A DNA stretch of 64,000 nucleotides. Origin: Wyeomyia smithii. Lineage: Eukaryota > Arthropoda > Insecta > Diptera > Culicidae. The notes beneath the pieces were generated by a model. It was not told where the DNA came from and made no database searches. It saw only the letters and a list, made by a program, of their open reading frames with translations. The translations under genes were made by a program, and so were the position numbers. Location: assembly GCF_029784165.1 (NCBI RefSeq), contig NC_073695.1:244006089-244070088 (forward strand), written 5' to 3'. Below, piece after piece: positions 1 through 12,780 of this stretch. Each line of letters opens with the position of its first letter. Positions within the stretch are counted from its first letter, which is position 1.

Positions 1-109
1 AAGGAACAGTTTTCAAGTAATTTAAAAGTAGAATAACTCTGTGTAAATTAACGTTAGAGCATATGCTTAGCAGAGTTTTTTTTTATCAGATGTGGCCCTC
101 TCTCAGTCC

Positions 110-1020
110 CTGAAATATTCTCAACATAGAAATAATCACCTCGTATTTATCGATTTGCGTAAAGCTTTTGATACAGTCGATCACGCCATTCTCGTATTTC
201 AGCTCGCTCTACTAATGACAAAAAGAAAAGCAGGTTATTAGATTAAACGATATTCAGATGGTAGATCTCATTTTGTTACTTAACGGATAAGTAAGTTACG
301 CAGTCTCTTGAAACCGATTACAGTTGATGTACCGCAAGGAAGTAGTTTGGGCCCTTTGCTATTTTTGCTATACATTAAGGACATTGAAAACCTTCCATTA
401 AAAGGCAAACTAAGGTTTGTTTGCTAATGATGCAGCGTGCTTTTACAATGGTAAAATAATCTCATTTAATCAAGTTCCACTGCAATCTGATCTTGTTATC
501 CCAGCAAAATCTCTAGCTATCAATGAACATTTACAAAACTAAAACGTTAGTATTTACAACACGCAGAAACTAAACTTCTGCAACTCTACAGTTGAAGATT
601 GGTCATACAATTGGTAGAACAAGTAACTGAATACAAATATCTTGGCTGATTCTTGATGACACCTTATCTTGGCATTGTCACATAAGAGCAATTGCCAACT
701 TGTTCAAAAATGCCTTGAATTGATAAAATTTAAGATGGCGGCGAAAACTTCGAACACTTGCTAGATGTTTTCTGCATAACGGCATGCAATTTGTAGAGAG
801 CTTTAGAGCAAAGACTGGAATATAGCTCGATGAAAATATTCAGATTTCATTTTTCTAAATATTTTCCACCCCTCATCGAACGAAGGGTTCACCGGCTGGA
901 ACAAATTCAAAGGCAGTTCTTGTTTTTGCGTTTATTCGAACTAACGCAAAAGAAAACGACTGTCAAAAAACTCGTGGCCTGGTTTCAGCGAGAATTGTCC
1001 GTAAACTAATTACTAGATGC
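110..1020 (+). pseudogene. Non-LTR retrotransposon reverse transcriptase, heavily decayed
   Basis: Conceptual translation with several frame changes gives the core blocks of a non-LTR reverse transcriptase. Motif A reads FIDLRKAFDTVDHAIL near 145-200. The motif before B reads VPQGSSLGPLLFLLYI near 326-375. A broken FADD-type box (FANDAACFYNG) lies near 420-455, followed by LILDDTLSWHCHI near 645-690. The xPQGSxLGPLLF pattern is typical of the Jockey/CR1/L2 group. No open frame survives, and stops and frameshifts occur about every 50-150 bases. Neither end is visible: there is no poly(A) or simple 3' tail and no target duplication. It is therefore a dead 5'- and probably 3'-truncated copy. Assignment to a clade within Jockey/CR1/L2 is not safe by eye. 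Confidence 0.75.
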
Positions 1021-1304
1021 GTCATTACGCACTTCCGAGCTGACTCACGAGTATCAAAATTCACAGAAACGGTTTAAAATCCAAATATCCAGATTTCCTA
1101 CGAATGCCTCCGAAGTCCGAAAATTGCATTTCTCGAATGAGCAGAATTTTTTCAGCTATCGAATTTTTAACCAAAACTGAATGAAAAATTGATTCGGAAT
1201 TCAAATAGACTGTAGATTTGATTAAATTTTGCCTAAATAAAAACTAAGTTGGGTTTCAATTAGGATTAGATTGAGATTGGATTTGGACAAGATTTGGATA
1301 ACAT
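1021..1304. other. A+T-rich spacer, nothing recognised
   Basis: Degenerate A+T-rich sequence. From about 1205 it grades into GATTNGGATT-like units, the worn left edge of the minisatellite that resumes after the SINE. Confidence 0.5.
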
Positions 1305-1316
1305 TTGGGATCTGAT

Positions 1317-1581
1317 CTGTGGTCCCCGTGGCTCTGTGGTTAGCGATATCGGTCGGCTAGCTCTCCCACACCGTTGTGATATCGGGTTCGATTCCCGATC
1401 GAGTCGAGGATCTTTTCGAGCTGGAAATTTTCTCGACTCAGCACTGGGGCACGGTGTATCGTTGTACTTATCCTACACATACAAAATGTGCCAAAAACAA
1501 TATCGATAACGAATTCTCTCAACTAATCTAGTTGATCGAGACCGCTGTTAGCCCCAAGGCTAAGCGTGCGATATTGTTTTG
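1317..1581 (+). mobile_element. tRNA-derived SINE, full length, with 12-bp target duplication
   Basis: The 265-bp element is bracketed by a perfect 12-bp direct repeat TTGGGATCTGAT (1305-1316 and 1582-1593). This defines both ends. Its head is tRNA-like, with an A-box-like TGGCTCTGTGGTT at 1329-1341 and a canonical B box GGTTCGATTCC at 1385-1395, the internal RNA polymerase III promoter expected of a tRNA SINE. The body ends ...GTGCGATATTGTTTT. The insertion is inside the GGATTTGGATT minisatellite: joining the flanks at the duplication restores the repeat pattern. A second copy of the same family, lacking most of the tRNA part, lies on the minus strand at 62294-62403. Mosquito SINEs such as Feilai are tRNA-related, but I cannot assign this copy to a named family without a library search. 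Confidence 0.9.
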
Positions 1582-1593
1582 TTGGGATCTGAT

Positions 1594-4500
1594 GGGATTT
1601 GTGTAGAATTTGAATTTAATCTTAATCGGAATTTGATTGGATTACAATTGAATTTGAATCTAGTTTTGATTGAATTTTAATTGGATTTGAATTCGATCTA
1701 AGTCGGATTAAAATTGTATTTCGATTGGATTTTGATTTGTTTAGGTTAAGAATTTTTATTTGGTTTCGGATTGAATTGGATTTGAATTGGACTAAGATTC
1801 CTTTATGTGGATTGGATTTGGATTGGATTTGGATTGTATGTGGATTGTATTTGGATTGAGTTTAGGTTGCATTTGGATTAGGTTTGCATTGGATTTGGAT
1901 TAGATTTGGATCGGACTTGGATTGTATTTACATTGCATTTGGACTCGATTTGGATTGGATTTCGATTAGATTCGGATTTGAATTAGGATAGGATTGGGAT
2001 TAGATTGGGATTGAATTTGAATTAGATTTGCATTGGATTTGGATTCGAATTGGATTGGACTTGAATTGAATTTGAATTGGATTTGGATTTGATTTGGATG
2101 AGATTTGGATTAGTTATGCATTGGATTTGGGTTGGATAAGGATTGGATATGGGTTGGATTTAAATTTGGCATGGATTGGATTTAATTTGGATTAAAATCG
2201 GGTTTGGATTGGATTTAGATTGAATTGGGTTAAATTTGGATTTGGAATTGATTTGGATAAGATTAGGATTGTATTAAGTTTGAATTAGATTTGGATTCGA
2301 TTTTGTCTGGATATGGATTGGATGTGGATTGAATTTGAATTGGAATTGGATGAATTTTAATCGGATTTGGATTGTATTTAAAATGTATTTGGATTGGATT
2401 TGGATCAGGTTTGGATTGTATTTGGATTAGTTTTGCATTGGATTTTGATTGGATTTGGATTGGAGTTGGACTGAATTTGGATTGGATTTATATTGTATTT
2501 GGATTGGATTTGGTTTGGATTTGGATTGGATTTGGATTGGATTTTGATCGGATTTAGATTGGATTTGGATTGGATTTGGATTTAATTTGGATTGGATTTG
2601 GATTGGATTTTGATTGGATTTTGATTGAATTTGGATTGAATAAAGGTTGGATAAAGATTAGATTTTGAATAAATTTTAATTTGGATTGGATTTGAATTTG
2701 GATTGGATATGGATTTGGATTAGATTTGGTTTGGATTTAGAATGGATTTGGATTGAATTTGGATTGGATAAAGATTGGATGAGGTTTGGATTTTGATTGG
2801 ATTTGGGTTTGGATAGGATTTGGATTAAATTGGATTTGAATTAGAAATGAATTGGATTTGAATCGGATTTAGTTTGGAGTGAATTTAGATTTGACATGGA
2901 TTGGATTTTTATTGTATTTGGATTGGATTCGATTTAGATTTGAATCAGATTTGGGTTGGATTTGGTTTGAACTTGAATCGGGTTTGGATCGGATTTGAAT
3001 TGGATTTGGATTTGGGTTGGATTTAGATTGGATTCGGTTTGGATTTAGATTGGATTTGGTTTGAACTTGGATCGGGTTTGGATCGGATTTGGATTGGATT
3101 TGGATTGGATTGGACTTGGATCGGATTTGGATTGGATTTGGATTTGATTTGGATTGGATTTGGATTGGATCGGATTGGATTTGATTTGGATTTGGATTGG
3201 ATTTGGATTGGATTTGGATCAGATTTGGATTGGATTTGGATTGGATTTGGATTGGATTTGGATTGGATTTGGATTTTGATTGGATTTGGATTGGATTTGG
3301 ATTGGATTTGGATTGGGTTTGGATTTGTTTTGGATTGGATTTGGATTGGATTTGGATTGGATTTGCTTTGGATTGGGATTGGATTTGGATTGAATATGGA
3401 TTGAATTTGGATGAGATTCGGATAGGATTTTAATTGAATTTGGATTGGATAAAGATTGGATGAGGTTTGGATTTTAATTGGATTTGGATTGCATTTTTAT
3501 CAAATTGGATTTGAATTAGAATAGGATTGGATTTGAATCGGATTTAGATTGGAGTGAATTTAGATTTGACTTGGATTGGATTTTTAATGTATTTGGATTT
3601 GATTTTATTTAGATTTGAATCGGATTTGAATTGGATTTGGGTTGGACTTAGATTGGATTTGGTTTGGATTTGGTTTGGATTTGGTTTGGATTAAAATTGG
3701 ATGGGATTAAATTTGGATTGAATTTTGATTGGATTAGATTGGATTTGAATTGAATTTGTAATTAGATTTGGTCTTGAATTAGAATTGGATTCGATTTGAA
3801 TCAGATATGGATTGGATTGAATTTGTATTGGATTTAGATTTTAATCGGGTTTGGATTAGGTTCGGTTTGGATTTGGATTGGATTTGGATTGAATTTGGAT
3901 TGAATATGAATTTAATATGAATTGAATTTGAATTGGAATTTGGATTGGATGAGGTTTGGATTTTGATTGGATTTGGATTAAATTGGATTAGAATTAGAAT
4001 TGGATTGGATTTGAATCGGATTTAGATTGGAGTGAATTTAGATTTGACATGGATTGGATTTTTATTGTATTTGGATTTGATTTTATTTAGATTTGAATCG
4101 GATTTGAATTGGATTTGGTTTGAATTTGGATCGGGTTTGGATCGGATTTGGATTGGATTTTAATTGGATTTGGATTGGATTTTGATTGGATTTGGATTGG
4201 ATTTGAATTGTATTTGGATTGGATTTGGATTGGATTTGGATTGGATTGGATTTGGATTGGATTTGGATTGGATTGGGATTGGATTTGGATTGGATTTGGA
4301 TTGGATTTGGATTGGATTTGGATTGGGTTTGGATTGGATTTGGATTGGATTTGGATTGGATTTGGATTGGATTTGGATTGGATTTGGATTGGATTTGGAT
4401 TGGATTTGGATTAGATTTGGATTGCATTTGGATTTGGATTGAATTTGGATTGGATTAGGATTAGATTTGGATTGGATTTGGATTGTATTTGGATTTGATT

Positions 4501-5400
4501 TGGGTTGGATTTAGATTGGATTTTGTTTGGATTTGAATTGGATTTGGATTGGATCTGGATTGGATCTGGATTGGATCTGGATTGGATTCTGATTGGATTT
4601 TTGATTGGATTTGAATTGGATTGGATTTGAATTAGAAATTGTATTTGAATCGGATTTAGATTGGAGTGAATTTAGATTTGACATGGATTTAATTTTTATA
4701 GTATTTGGATTGGATTTTATTTAGATTGTAATCAAATTTGGATTGAGTTTGATTTGGATTTGGATTGGATTTTGATTGAATTCGGATTAAATTTGGATTG
4801 GATTTAGATTAAATTTGGATTGGATAGGAATTTAGATTTGGATTGTATTGGGATTTGATTTGGATTGATTTTGAATTGATTTCGGATTGCTTTTGGATTG
4901 GATCTGGATTGGATTTCAATTGAGTTTTGACTTGATATGGATTGAATTTGGATAATTTTTCGAATGAGTTTTATATGGATTTATGTATAAATTTAATCAG
5001 AATGAATATTGGATTAATTTAGACTGGATTTTCATTGGATCTGGAAAGGATTTAATACATGGGATACAAATTTTCAATTAAATTAAGATTAGATCTAGAT
5101 TAATTTTGAACTGAATTTAGAATAGGTTCGATTAAATTAGGAATAAATTTGAATAATATTCGGGCTGAATGGAGATTTGGATTAGATTTCGATTAAATGT
5201 GGATTGATTTTAGGTTGTAGTTGTATTGGAAGGAAAGGGATGAAGGGATTTGTATTAGATAAGGACTGGATTTAGATAGTATTTGAATTGGATTTAAATT
5301 TGATCTAAATTGTATTTTGATTGGATTTCAATTAAATTCGGATTGGATTGGAATAGGATTTTGATAAGAATTGGATGGGATGAATATTTTTAATTCGAAT
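1594..5400 (+). repeat. 11-bp GGATTTGGATT minisatellite, about 3.8 kb, C-poor strand
   Basis: The basic unit is GGATTTGGATT. It is nearly perfect at 3080-3360 and 4140-4440 and strongly diverged towards both edges. Because 11 is not a multiple of 3, pure stretches stay open in several frames and translate as 11-residue repeats (WIWIGFGLDLD and similar; QSKSNPNPIQI on the other strand). These frames are artefacts and not genes. The + strand has very little C over almost 4 kb. A longer variant block starting GGAGTGAATTTAGATTTGAC recurs at about 2876, 3551, 4029 and 4663, so the array has also grown by duplication of 0.5-0.7-kb segments. GG doublets every 3-5 bases could in principle form two-tetrad quadruplexes. 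Confidence 0.95.
4140..4440 (+). repeat. Homogeneous core of the 11-bp minisatellite
   Basis: About 27 consecutive near-identical units, the most regular part of the array and so probably the most recently expanded or gene-converted part. Confidence 0.85.
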
Positions 5401-8400
5401 TGAATTTTATATGGATTACTATTAAGATTGGTTTTCTTTTGATTAAGATCGAGTGTCTATTGGATTTGAATTGGGTTTTTTGCTTTTTTATTGTTAAGGA
5501 ATTAGAATTACGTTGTCCATTGATGTGAACTTTTGTAATAATTTTGCTTTAATTTCGATTATCAGTGAATTTGGATTGGATTAGAATTGTATTTTGTTTT
5601 GATATATTCCTATTGATTGACATCTGAGTTAATTTTCAAACATATCTAACAATTATTAAAACATGCTGTTCTGCATCATATTCAAAATAGGAAAGTTTGT
5701 GAGTTAAAAAAATTCGAAAAATAGTTAGAAATAAAAGAAGCTCAAACCACAGAGAGGGTGTTGCCAGCAGCAGAATCGAGTTTGCGAGAAATCCCTCTAA
5801 TTCCTAGTTCTCAGTAGGATGTCTAATTTGCTTTGAACAAGTGTTCAGTTTTGACCAAAACCGATCACCGCAGGCGAACGTAACACTCGAGTTTTATGGG
5901 AGGAACTGACTGATAAAGTAGCGCTTAGATGCTTTCGAGGCGGAGACCAGCAAAACAGTGAAAAAGCATTTTACGACTCGTTGCAGGACCTCGGCTGTTT
6001 AGGGCGTTAGGAAACATATTTCTTCTTGAGAATTTCTGATAATTTGAAGCTAGCTGGAAAACGCTTAACATACGTGTGAATGCGAAACAATCGTTATGTG
6101 GCATCTTGCAATAGCACCTAAATGAGTGGAATTTGGTTGGAATCAGGATCACATTACCCCTGAAGCCATCATCGATTTAAAAGATTTTGGTTTAGTTTTT
6201 TTAACAACAAAGCTCAAGAATAATAGTTATTGATTTGTAGCTCTAAGAAAACCAAAAGACTACCAATAGCCTCTGTAATTTCCACAGAAATAAAATCGAA
6301 TGGCACTTTCCGGAGCTGCCCATAGTGCTAGATGATAAATCACACCAAGAATAATCCCGCCAAACGTGGTCAATAGCCAGGAAAAGGTCTGAATTGGTTT
6401 CAGCATTGGACAAAATAGAAACTCAATTATTTATGTTCCTCTTACGATAATAAGTCACATTCCGGTTTCCGTGCGTTGCTCATTGAAACGTTGGGTCCTC
6501 TACAAGTCCGAACACGTTCGTTGCATGTCTGTTCGCTTAAGCCGGACGTTTTTTCATTTTTTTCCTTTTCAAAAAAGTCCATTTTTTTACACAAAAGCCC
6601 AGCACAGTGATTTTCTTCTTTACCTACATTCACCCGAGGCACTTCTGCTACATTCTTGTTATTTTTTTTCCCTATCCGCCCATACGCAGTCATACCAAAG
6701 TGTTTATTTTTCGTTTCTTTGCGTTGCATAGCACGGGCCAGAAGACGACGAATATCAACGAAACTGTTTGTTGGAAGTTCACTCGAAGGATGACGAATGG
6801 CTCTCGGGCGAGCAAATGTAAACACAATGTTGACTTTCCGATAGGGACTCGTTTTATCAGGTTCGATCCCGTTGTGCAACGTTCGGCGCGCAAACACAGT
6901 GGCGAAACCACTATCGCGAAATCCCAATTGCTTGAGGTTTGTTTGACATTCCCACGGGTTGATTGAGTAGGAAAAAAACTGCTCACGAATGCACAATGGC
7001 CCATTTGTGTCTTCCGTGGAACATTTCAGCATTTTTCATTTAATTTGGATTACCGCCATCCAATTGATTTATCTCTCAACAGAAAACTCTATTAAATTAG
7101 GTTTCTCTGTATAATCTAATCGTAGGAGATTAGGTTACCCAGTTTCCCTACACTAGCCGAGAACCTAGGTTAATAGAACAACTTTAGAACTTAAATTATC
7201 ACGTTCCTTTTCCGTTCGCATTAGGAAGAAACCGGTTTTAAAAAACCCAACACCCAAGATGAAATTAACAGAATCTCCGGGAGATAATTGACCGGTTCTC
7301 TATTATGCATCACGATTCTTGCCTTGCCACAATTAGACGGAAATTCGAAGCTTCCTTTTCAGCCTGTTGACCGAACTCTGCTGACCAAACAACACACTGT
7401 TCGAACAATAACAATACGTAACCGACCGGTGTAAAGTCAGAAAGTACGTGCGTAAGTGACTTTTAACCCTGCCGGCAAATCTGACATTGTTCGAATCACG
7501 CATCCCAGCAAGGGTCGCCATGTAACGAAGTTGGAACGTGTTCGGTTCTCAGACCGGGCAATTTCAATTGGTCGCGTTTGCGTTCTGTAATCACTTCCGC
7601 ATCTGTTAGGATTTTTACCCCTGCACACAAATCCGTTCACGGTCAAAGTCGGAGAAAGGGTTCGAAAAAATTAAACCGTCACGTTTTGCGCACTTTTTGG
7701 GGGAGTATTTTCCCACGGCGAGAGTTTTGCTTATTTGCATATTTTCCGGAATAAGGAATCGGCCTGCTGAGTTTCAAGTGAATTTACACTTAGCTGAGGA
7801 AGGATCGTACCTGATTTTACAACCTGTGATTTTCACCCTCCGAAAGTAATGAAGAAATTAGCATTTCGGTTCTTCGGCAGGTACTCGGACTCAGTCAGGT
7901 TAACATCCAGCCGGCAAGTGTCCCCACCTCGAGCAGTGAATTAACTTGCTCAACGTACCTGATTTTATGATCGGCTGGATTGAAACCGTGGGAAAAGCTT
8001 GTAGCAATTTGTAGGCGTTCGAATTATTGAGTTTTGAAAATTTGCATTTTTTGGTTCTCTCTGCCGGACGTGGAAGCACCTTGAAATTCTAATTTTTCAC
8101 TCGAACGAACCTGCCAGACAGCCACTCAGGTACTTTAGCATTTCTCAAGGATTATCGCATCTTCCTGTGTGTGTTTAGAATTGCTTTAACGGACTTCCCG
8201 TGCCCTGCGGTGTGTTCGTCTCCAGCCAGGGCACAGCTAGATCCTAGAGAGAGCTAATGCTTTTCGGCATGGCCTACTGCGTAGGGAAAGGAAAATTGTT
8301 TTACGACTAATTTCTTTTTCGTCTAGATTTTTTTTTTATTTTGCCCAATCTTAAAAGGTAACAATCATAAATCTCAATCGCCTTTTCGGAGCCTCTAAAA

Positions 8401-8700
8401 TTACCTGTTATCGACCGACGCCGTTGCCGCCGCCGGCGGTAAACTCAAACCTGAGCTGGTAGTGGACGGGGATTTTCGATTGCGCTCCCGTCCCGGAAGA
8501 ACAGGATCATTGCTCCGGAGATTTAGAAGCAGGTACAGAATTTGTACGGAGTAGGGTGTGCAACGCCAGGGAAAAGGTTATCTCTATACCACTGTGGATA
8601 TTTGTAATTTGCTTCGATCGAGATAGCCGAGATTTCGGCGGGCAGGCGAGGGGTTAATCAATGAAAGGAATCCCGCTTGAAAGTGTTTGCTCTTTCTACG
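5401..8700. other. No gene supported; A+T-rich then mixed single-copy-like DNA
   Basis: The minisatellite pattern fades out by about 5600. From 5750 to 8650 the composition is more even, and no repeat copy, RT motif or splice-supported exon is recognised. One minus-strand open frame of 196 codons (6442-7032) and shorter overlapping frames exist, but they are rich in homopolymer-coded Lys/Phe and show no domain. A G+C-rich patch at 8410-8560 contains GCCGCCGCCGG-type sequence. It could be an exon or regulatory DNA, but nothing decides this. Confidence 0.5.
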
Positions 8701-11700
8701 ACATTATCTAAAGCACTTTTTAATTTTTTCAAATGAAAATTTGAGACAGATCCAATTCAAATCCAATCTAAATCATTTTTAAGGTTTATGGCATTTTTTA
8801 CATATTTCATATTTTAAACAGCATTTAAACTTGATTGTGCCCCTCGTTTCGATCTATTCAAAAAAGACTCAATCACGATAAAGCACCCCAGACAAAAAAA
8901 ACGCGTTTCTAGGACCCATATAGGAACATAACTTTAGCGTTATATTTAGTTTTCTGTTTGGCATTGTTCACAACTTCTTTCCATTTTTTTTTATTCATTC
9001 GTATTTCACCGAAGCCGTAAGCAAGCAAAGGAAAACATCCTTTCATTGTCCTAGCTCCTCACCTCATCAGCAGCTCTTTTCAAGCGTAACGTCTCAGAGG
9101 AAAATATTTTCATTGCCGTTTTAATGGGAAACGTCAAATTTAGGAAATTAACCTGCCATTCGAGGATCGATTTTTTATGTTCGGGCTTTTTTACGCAAAG
9201 CCTCAAAGCAACCTTAAGAAATGTAAAACTATTATTCACCGAAGGCGGCGATGATTGTTAATCCGAAACCTAAGAAACCGAGCACAAAATACTTTTGAAC
9301 CAAGCTAATGCGGTTGTTCTTTCGGGACGAATTGGCCAAAATCTGTACTTTGTGCGCTGCTGGTTTGCAGGAAGTAATGATTCGATTGTTTATTTATTTT
9401 TCTTCAATTAGGTAATGTTGCTTTAAGTTCTGTGAGTAAATATAACTTCGTTTTGAGAAGAATTCCTCGAAAGATTCGAGTCCAAGGAGGCTGTGCTGTA
9501 AGAGTACGTGTAATAACGAAGCAAAATAACGCTCAAAAGTAATCAATTAATAACACTATGACAACTGTTGCCGACATTCTAATTACTAGCAACTCAAGAA
9601 TACCAACACATTTCGCAACGCCTTCTTTGACCTTCCACGGGATCATAGGATGCCGCTAGTAAGTGTCCCTCCCAGAACCGTTCGGAAAGAGGCTTCTACG
9701 GGTTTTTTAATGAACCATTTCCACCCTCTTTTTGGAAATATGACGAGGAAGCGAATTTGACCACCAACCAAGTTAGCTTTTTTTGAAATTGACCGGCAAT
9801 TTTGGCGAAAATCTATCCACCTGACACCAGTCCTGGTAACGCCCGCATCGGTAGATTACAGATTATGATCAACGTTCGGTACAAATTGGTCAAAAATCAC
9901 ACACACACACATTTCGTTGAAATGCCGCCACATCTCGGGGGTGTGGTGAAGCCCATTTTCACCCGAGAGACTGTCCTTTGTCGGTCCCCTAAACGTGACC
10001 ACCGCGCTTTTGCAGCCTAGCACGTGTTGTTTGTGCGGATGAAAAATAAAAGAGCGCCGCCTGATCACCACCACATTACGTAACGATGCCAGTGTGGTTG
10101 CTTTGATCGTCGAATGGGACCGCCAAAATGAGAGTGATTTAATGATGATGTCTTTATTTGAGTTATAGATTTAGGCGGTGCAACGCAGAACAGATGGAAA
10201 AGGGATGCATCAGCTCTTGCAAAAAAACTGTAAGTTATACGTAATGAAATTACAATGTCGCGTGAATGTATTAAATAAAAAGTTATATACTCAATCTTCT
10301 TATCTACTCCCTCAATCCCCTCAAGCCCAAATTCTTCTTACGCAGCTCAAGTAATTTTCAGTGTTTTTTTTATGTTTGCTTTAACAAACATCTCCCGGAC
10401 AGAGAATCAAATGACATACTCGAGTGATCGTAATGAAACCTAATCACAGCAATCTGTTCTCAAGTAGAACCCGCATTAACCGATGCCTCACAATCAGAGA
10501 CCTGACAACAAACGAAACCCTTTTTTCCACCAGTAAACAAATCTACCACATTATAAATCACGGAAACCCTTCTTTACACGCTCGATCTGCAGCATGATCA
10601 CCCGCGGTGCAGCATGCCATGAACTTGAAAATATCCCCCGAGTGTCGGTCGAACAAGTGTCGAACTACTCTACGATACCAGCATCAAAAAGAACATGGCA
10701 GCCGTGCGTTTGGCGGGCGCCGATCTTTAGCTGCTCCCGCGCTAAACCAAACACCCACCCCAGGGCTTGCTGTGATTGTGCACAACGTGTAGTACCCACA
10801 GCACAACCAACGCGCATTAACGACCAGTTTAGTGTAACATCTCACAGCACAGATCAATTGCAGCAGCGCACATCTGTGCCCGCTCGAGGGGGCAGGCAGT
10901 AAATGAAACATAAATACCACGCATAACTATCCATATTTCCATAAAGATTAGGAACTCCGCCGCATCGTTTGTTTTCTCTTCTTTGATGGACCTTTTTTTC
11001 TCCTTCAATTTACCAAACATGTCACATTCACGTTATGGTCGATGATGGAGACGACGGGACGAAAATTTTTCACTCCTAATTACAAACTAAACATGCAAAT
11101 GCGCTCATCTGTATGCACTTGAGCGCACTTGACGCACCGACCTACCTCGACCTCCGGACCGAATCGAACGCAGCATTGCGTTCTCTCTCTCTTCCCCTGT
11201 TGTTTACGAGTGTGTTTTTTGGGAAGGGATCGCAATCGCAAGTGCCGCATCGTATTGGAATGTGTCCAATTGGGCGTGCATAGCGAGAGCTGCTAGGAAA
11301 TGTTTGGTAAATATCAGTCGAAAATAAATACCATAAAGAATGGGCTTTTTTTTCTTCTCCTTTGCCTCCCGCTTCAACCACTCGACGGAAAAAAAATCAT
11401 CACTCGACTAATAAAAAATAAAATCGTTGATATCTGATGCCGTTAACGAATGCATCCTTTTTCCCGTACCCCTGGGTACATGCATCGGCTTCTCGGGTTT
11501 CACAACCCTACAGAGAGCGCCGAAATTTTGTTGGAACAAGAAAAAAATGTATTTTTTCGATGGTTATGCGATGTGGAATATGGGCGTGGATGCCGCTACA
11601 GCGTGTAGTAGGCGAAGGATTCTACTCGGATTGATCGTGATCTATTCAACCCGCAGGGTCACAGGTTCGATTTCAGTTTATATTTTGACTGTCGCAAAAT

Positions 11701-12250
11701 CGCAACATCAGTAATCAAGCTCCGCTGAACTTCTATTAAAACTGGTCCTGATAATATGATTATTGCAAACCCCCAATCCCACAGCTCTGATACTAAGAAA
11801 AGTAAAAGAAAACCCATCAAAACAAAAATCCTGCTCAACCCGAAGGCTATTAACGATCAACCCGTAATTTAAGCAGGCTACGACCCGACCAAACTAACCA
11901 GCAGAACACCCGACCGCACCGCGGGTCTCGGGGCGGGGGTAAAGGGAACAAGAACACGAGACGAGAACACAGGAACTTTTCAATTTGAACACGTGCATCG
12001 AAAAATGATGATTCTGGTCAACCAGAAATGTGCTCTTCTTCGGCCGCCACAGCCCAAGCCAACGGCAATACATTACACGTTCGGTAGTAAAAGAAGAAAA
12101 AGAAAGAAGAACACAACCACGGCCTGGCCAGAATTTGTGAAAATGAAGAAGGAGTACCTTTTTTGTTCTTGGTTATTTCTATCGGATCTTTTCTTGGCCC
12201 GCTACGGGATTCGGGTTCGAGTTTGTACATGTTTTTAGTCAAATTGCACG
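8701..12250. other. No gene supported; single-copy-like DNA
   Basis: No transposon motif, long repeat or convincing exon. It contains a short (AC)n run near 9898-9911. Short open frames at 9802-10074, 10594-10920, 11142-11714 and 11993-12242 overlap on opposite strands and show no recognisable domain. The moderately G+C-rich character at 10560-12000 differs from the A+T-rich repeats that follow and fits intergenic or intronic host DNA. Confidence 0.45.
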
Positions 12251-12780
12251 AAAAATAACTTCCACAGGGTGGTTGTGAAGGGCAGGTTTAGTTTAGGAAT
12301 GTTTAGTTAAATTTTTACACTAGAATTAACAAAATTTAAATTAAAAGTTTTACATTACATTGTATCAACATTGGATCAGTATTTTATTAGCGAGATTGTT
12401 TCATTATTTAACGAAAAATTACTTCGAATATTTACCAGTTCATTCCATCTAGAGTTTAAACAATAATATTAGTAAAATTTTAAAAATGATCCATTGTCGA
12501 GCACAACTCGCTCTTACAATTGCTACCTTACCTTGTTTTCAAGCAGTGATAGTAGCATCAAACATTCCAAGATTCTAGTATATTTTCAGTGAAATGCTTT
12601 TATAACATTTAAAATTTATATAGAAACATTTCTCGTGCGAAATATTCACTTTAAAGTTGGAAATAGTGGTGGCAAGCGAAAGGCTAAATGTACCAGCTTA
12701 CTTCTGAGACTTCACTGCTTCGCTTTGCCTGAACTTGATCCAATGATGGATTTCACGTACAATTCATGAAAAATAGGTGT
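12251..12780. other. A+T-rich spacer, nothing recognised
   Basis: No frame, repeat or motif that I can support. Confidence 0.4.

Noticed and set aside
1317..1400. Genuine tRNA gene
   Set aside because: No proper cloverleaf because of extra sequence between the boxes; target duplication and family body show it is a SINE.
3039..3433. Open frames of 78-121 codons with DLDWIWIGFG-type repeats
   Set aside because: Direct translation of the 11-bp minisatellite; open in several frames and on both strands at once.
6442..7032. 196-codon minus-strand frame
   Set aside because: Overlaps open frames on both strands, Lys/Phe runs come from homopolymers, no domain, no splice or promoter support; probably chance.
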